Source: an uncultured Ruminococcus sp. (lineage in GTDB: Bacteria; Bacillota; Clostridia; UBA1212; UBA1255). Taken from it: a stretch of DNA of 15,773 nucleotides. The stretch spans positions 1 through 15,773 of the forward strand of contig CACZOW010000073.1 of the NCBI GenBank assembly GCA_902782885.1, in the 5' to 3' direction. The notes below the pieces were generated by a model. It saw only the letters and a program-made list of their open reading frames with translations, searched no databases and was not told where the DNA came from. Positions within the stretch are counted from its first letter, which is position 1. Each line of letters begins with the position of its first letter. Made by a program: the position numbers and the translations under genes. Below are positions 15,623 to 15,773 of the stretch, one piece after another.

Positions 15623-15695
15623 AGTTACGCTCGACTTTTCCGCCTTTATTGCCGCCTTGCCCGGGGCCGCGAAGCACTGCTCCCCGGATGGCACA

Positions 15696-15724
15696 GTTAT
15701 AACGCAAAACGCGGAAAATGTCAA
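15696..15724 (-). promoter_or_regulatory. Sigma-A promoter of the xyl operon
   Basis: On the minus strand a perfect -35 TTGACA (15724-15719) and -10 TATAAC (15701-15696) are separated by exactly 17 bases. Transcription should start near 15689, giving a leader of roughly 65 bases before the MmcQ-like ATG. The spacer contains repeated GCG/TTTT words that could be an operator, but no clear palindrome or cre site. The sequence upstream to the window edge (15725-15773) shows no gene. Confidence 0.85.
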
Positions 15725-15773
15725 TCGCCTCTGAACCGGATTTCCGGGGAAATGAGGCTTTAGTGCCGGGGGA

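Noticed and set aside
15623..15724. Longer MmcQ-like protein starting at TTG 15724
   Set aside because: That TTG is the first half of a consensus -35 box, and the extra residues do not match the family.
13702..15763. Long plus-strand open frames opposite xylB and the MmcQ-like gene
   Set aside because: They mirror well-supported minus-strand genes, have no family motifs and no sensible ribosome sites.

Overview
The window looks like chromosomal DNA from an uncultured, probably gut-type Clostridia (Bacillota). The reasons are AGGAG-type ribosome binding sites before nearly every gene, a sortase-like C-terminal sorting signal, a lipoprotein hydrolase, a ROK-type regulator remnant and a tRNA without an encoded CCA. 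This placement is an inference. Every intact gene lies on the minus strand, so transcription runs from right to left. There is no rRNA, CRISPR array, transposase or integrase in the window.

Right block (about 7177-15724, GC-rich): a convincing sigma-A promoter (TTGACA-17-TATAAC) leads into eight closely spaced genes. In order they encode a YjbR/MmcQ-like protein, xylulokinase (xylB), xylose isomerase (xylA), a metal-dependent amidohydrolase with a TTG start, an L-arabinose-isomerase-like enzyme, an archaeal-type triosephosphate-isomerase-like protein, a YjbQ-family protein and an Eis-like GNAT acetyltransferase. XylA and XylB give the known route D-xylose to D-xylulose to D-xylulose 5-phosphate. 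The four enzymes downstream are not part of any xylose operon I know and may form an uncharacterised sugar or sugar-acid branch.

Middle (6416-7176): tRNA-Pro(UGG) with its own promoter and terminator, then a decayed C-terminal fragment of a ROK-family protein. The fragment lies on the plus strand, against all other genes, and appears frameshifted. A strong terminator-like hairpin and the promoter region of the left block follow.

Left block (1-6415, clearly lower GC): two secreted, C-terminally anchored surface proteins, a lipoprotein with a GH99/GH71-like barrel and a probable CBM9-like domain, a Gfo/Idh/MocA-fold protein whose motifs resemble the NAD-dependent glycosidases of GH109, and the start of a second arabinose-isomerase-like gene cut by the window edge. 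This reads as an exported glycan-capture and degradation unit feeding a cytoplasmic NAD-dependent step and an isomerase. The shared isomerase paralogue suggests the two blocks handle related sugars. The composition break at the tRNA, together with regulator debris, suggests the left block is a more recent acquisition.
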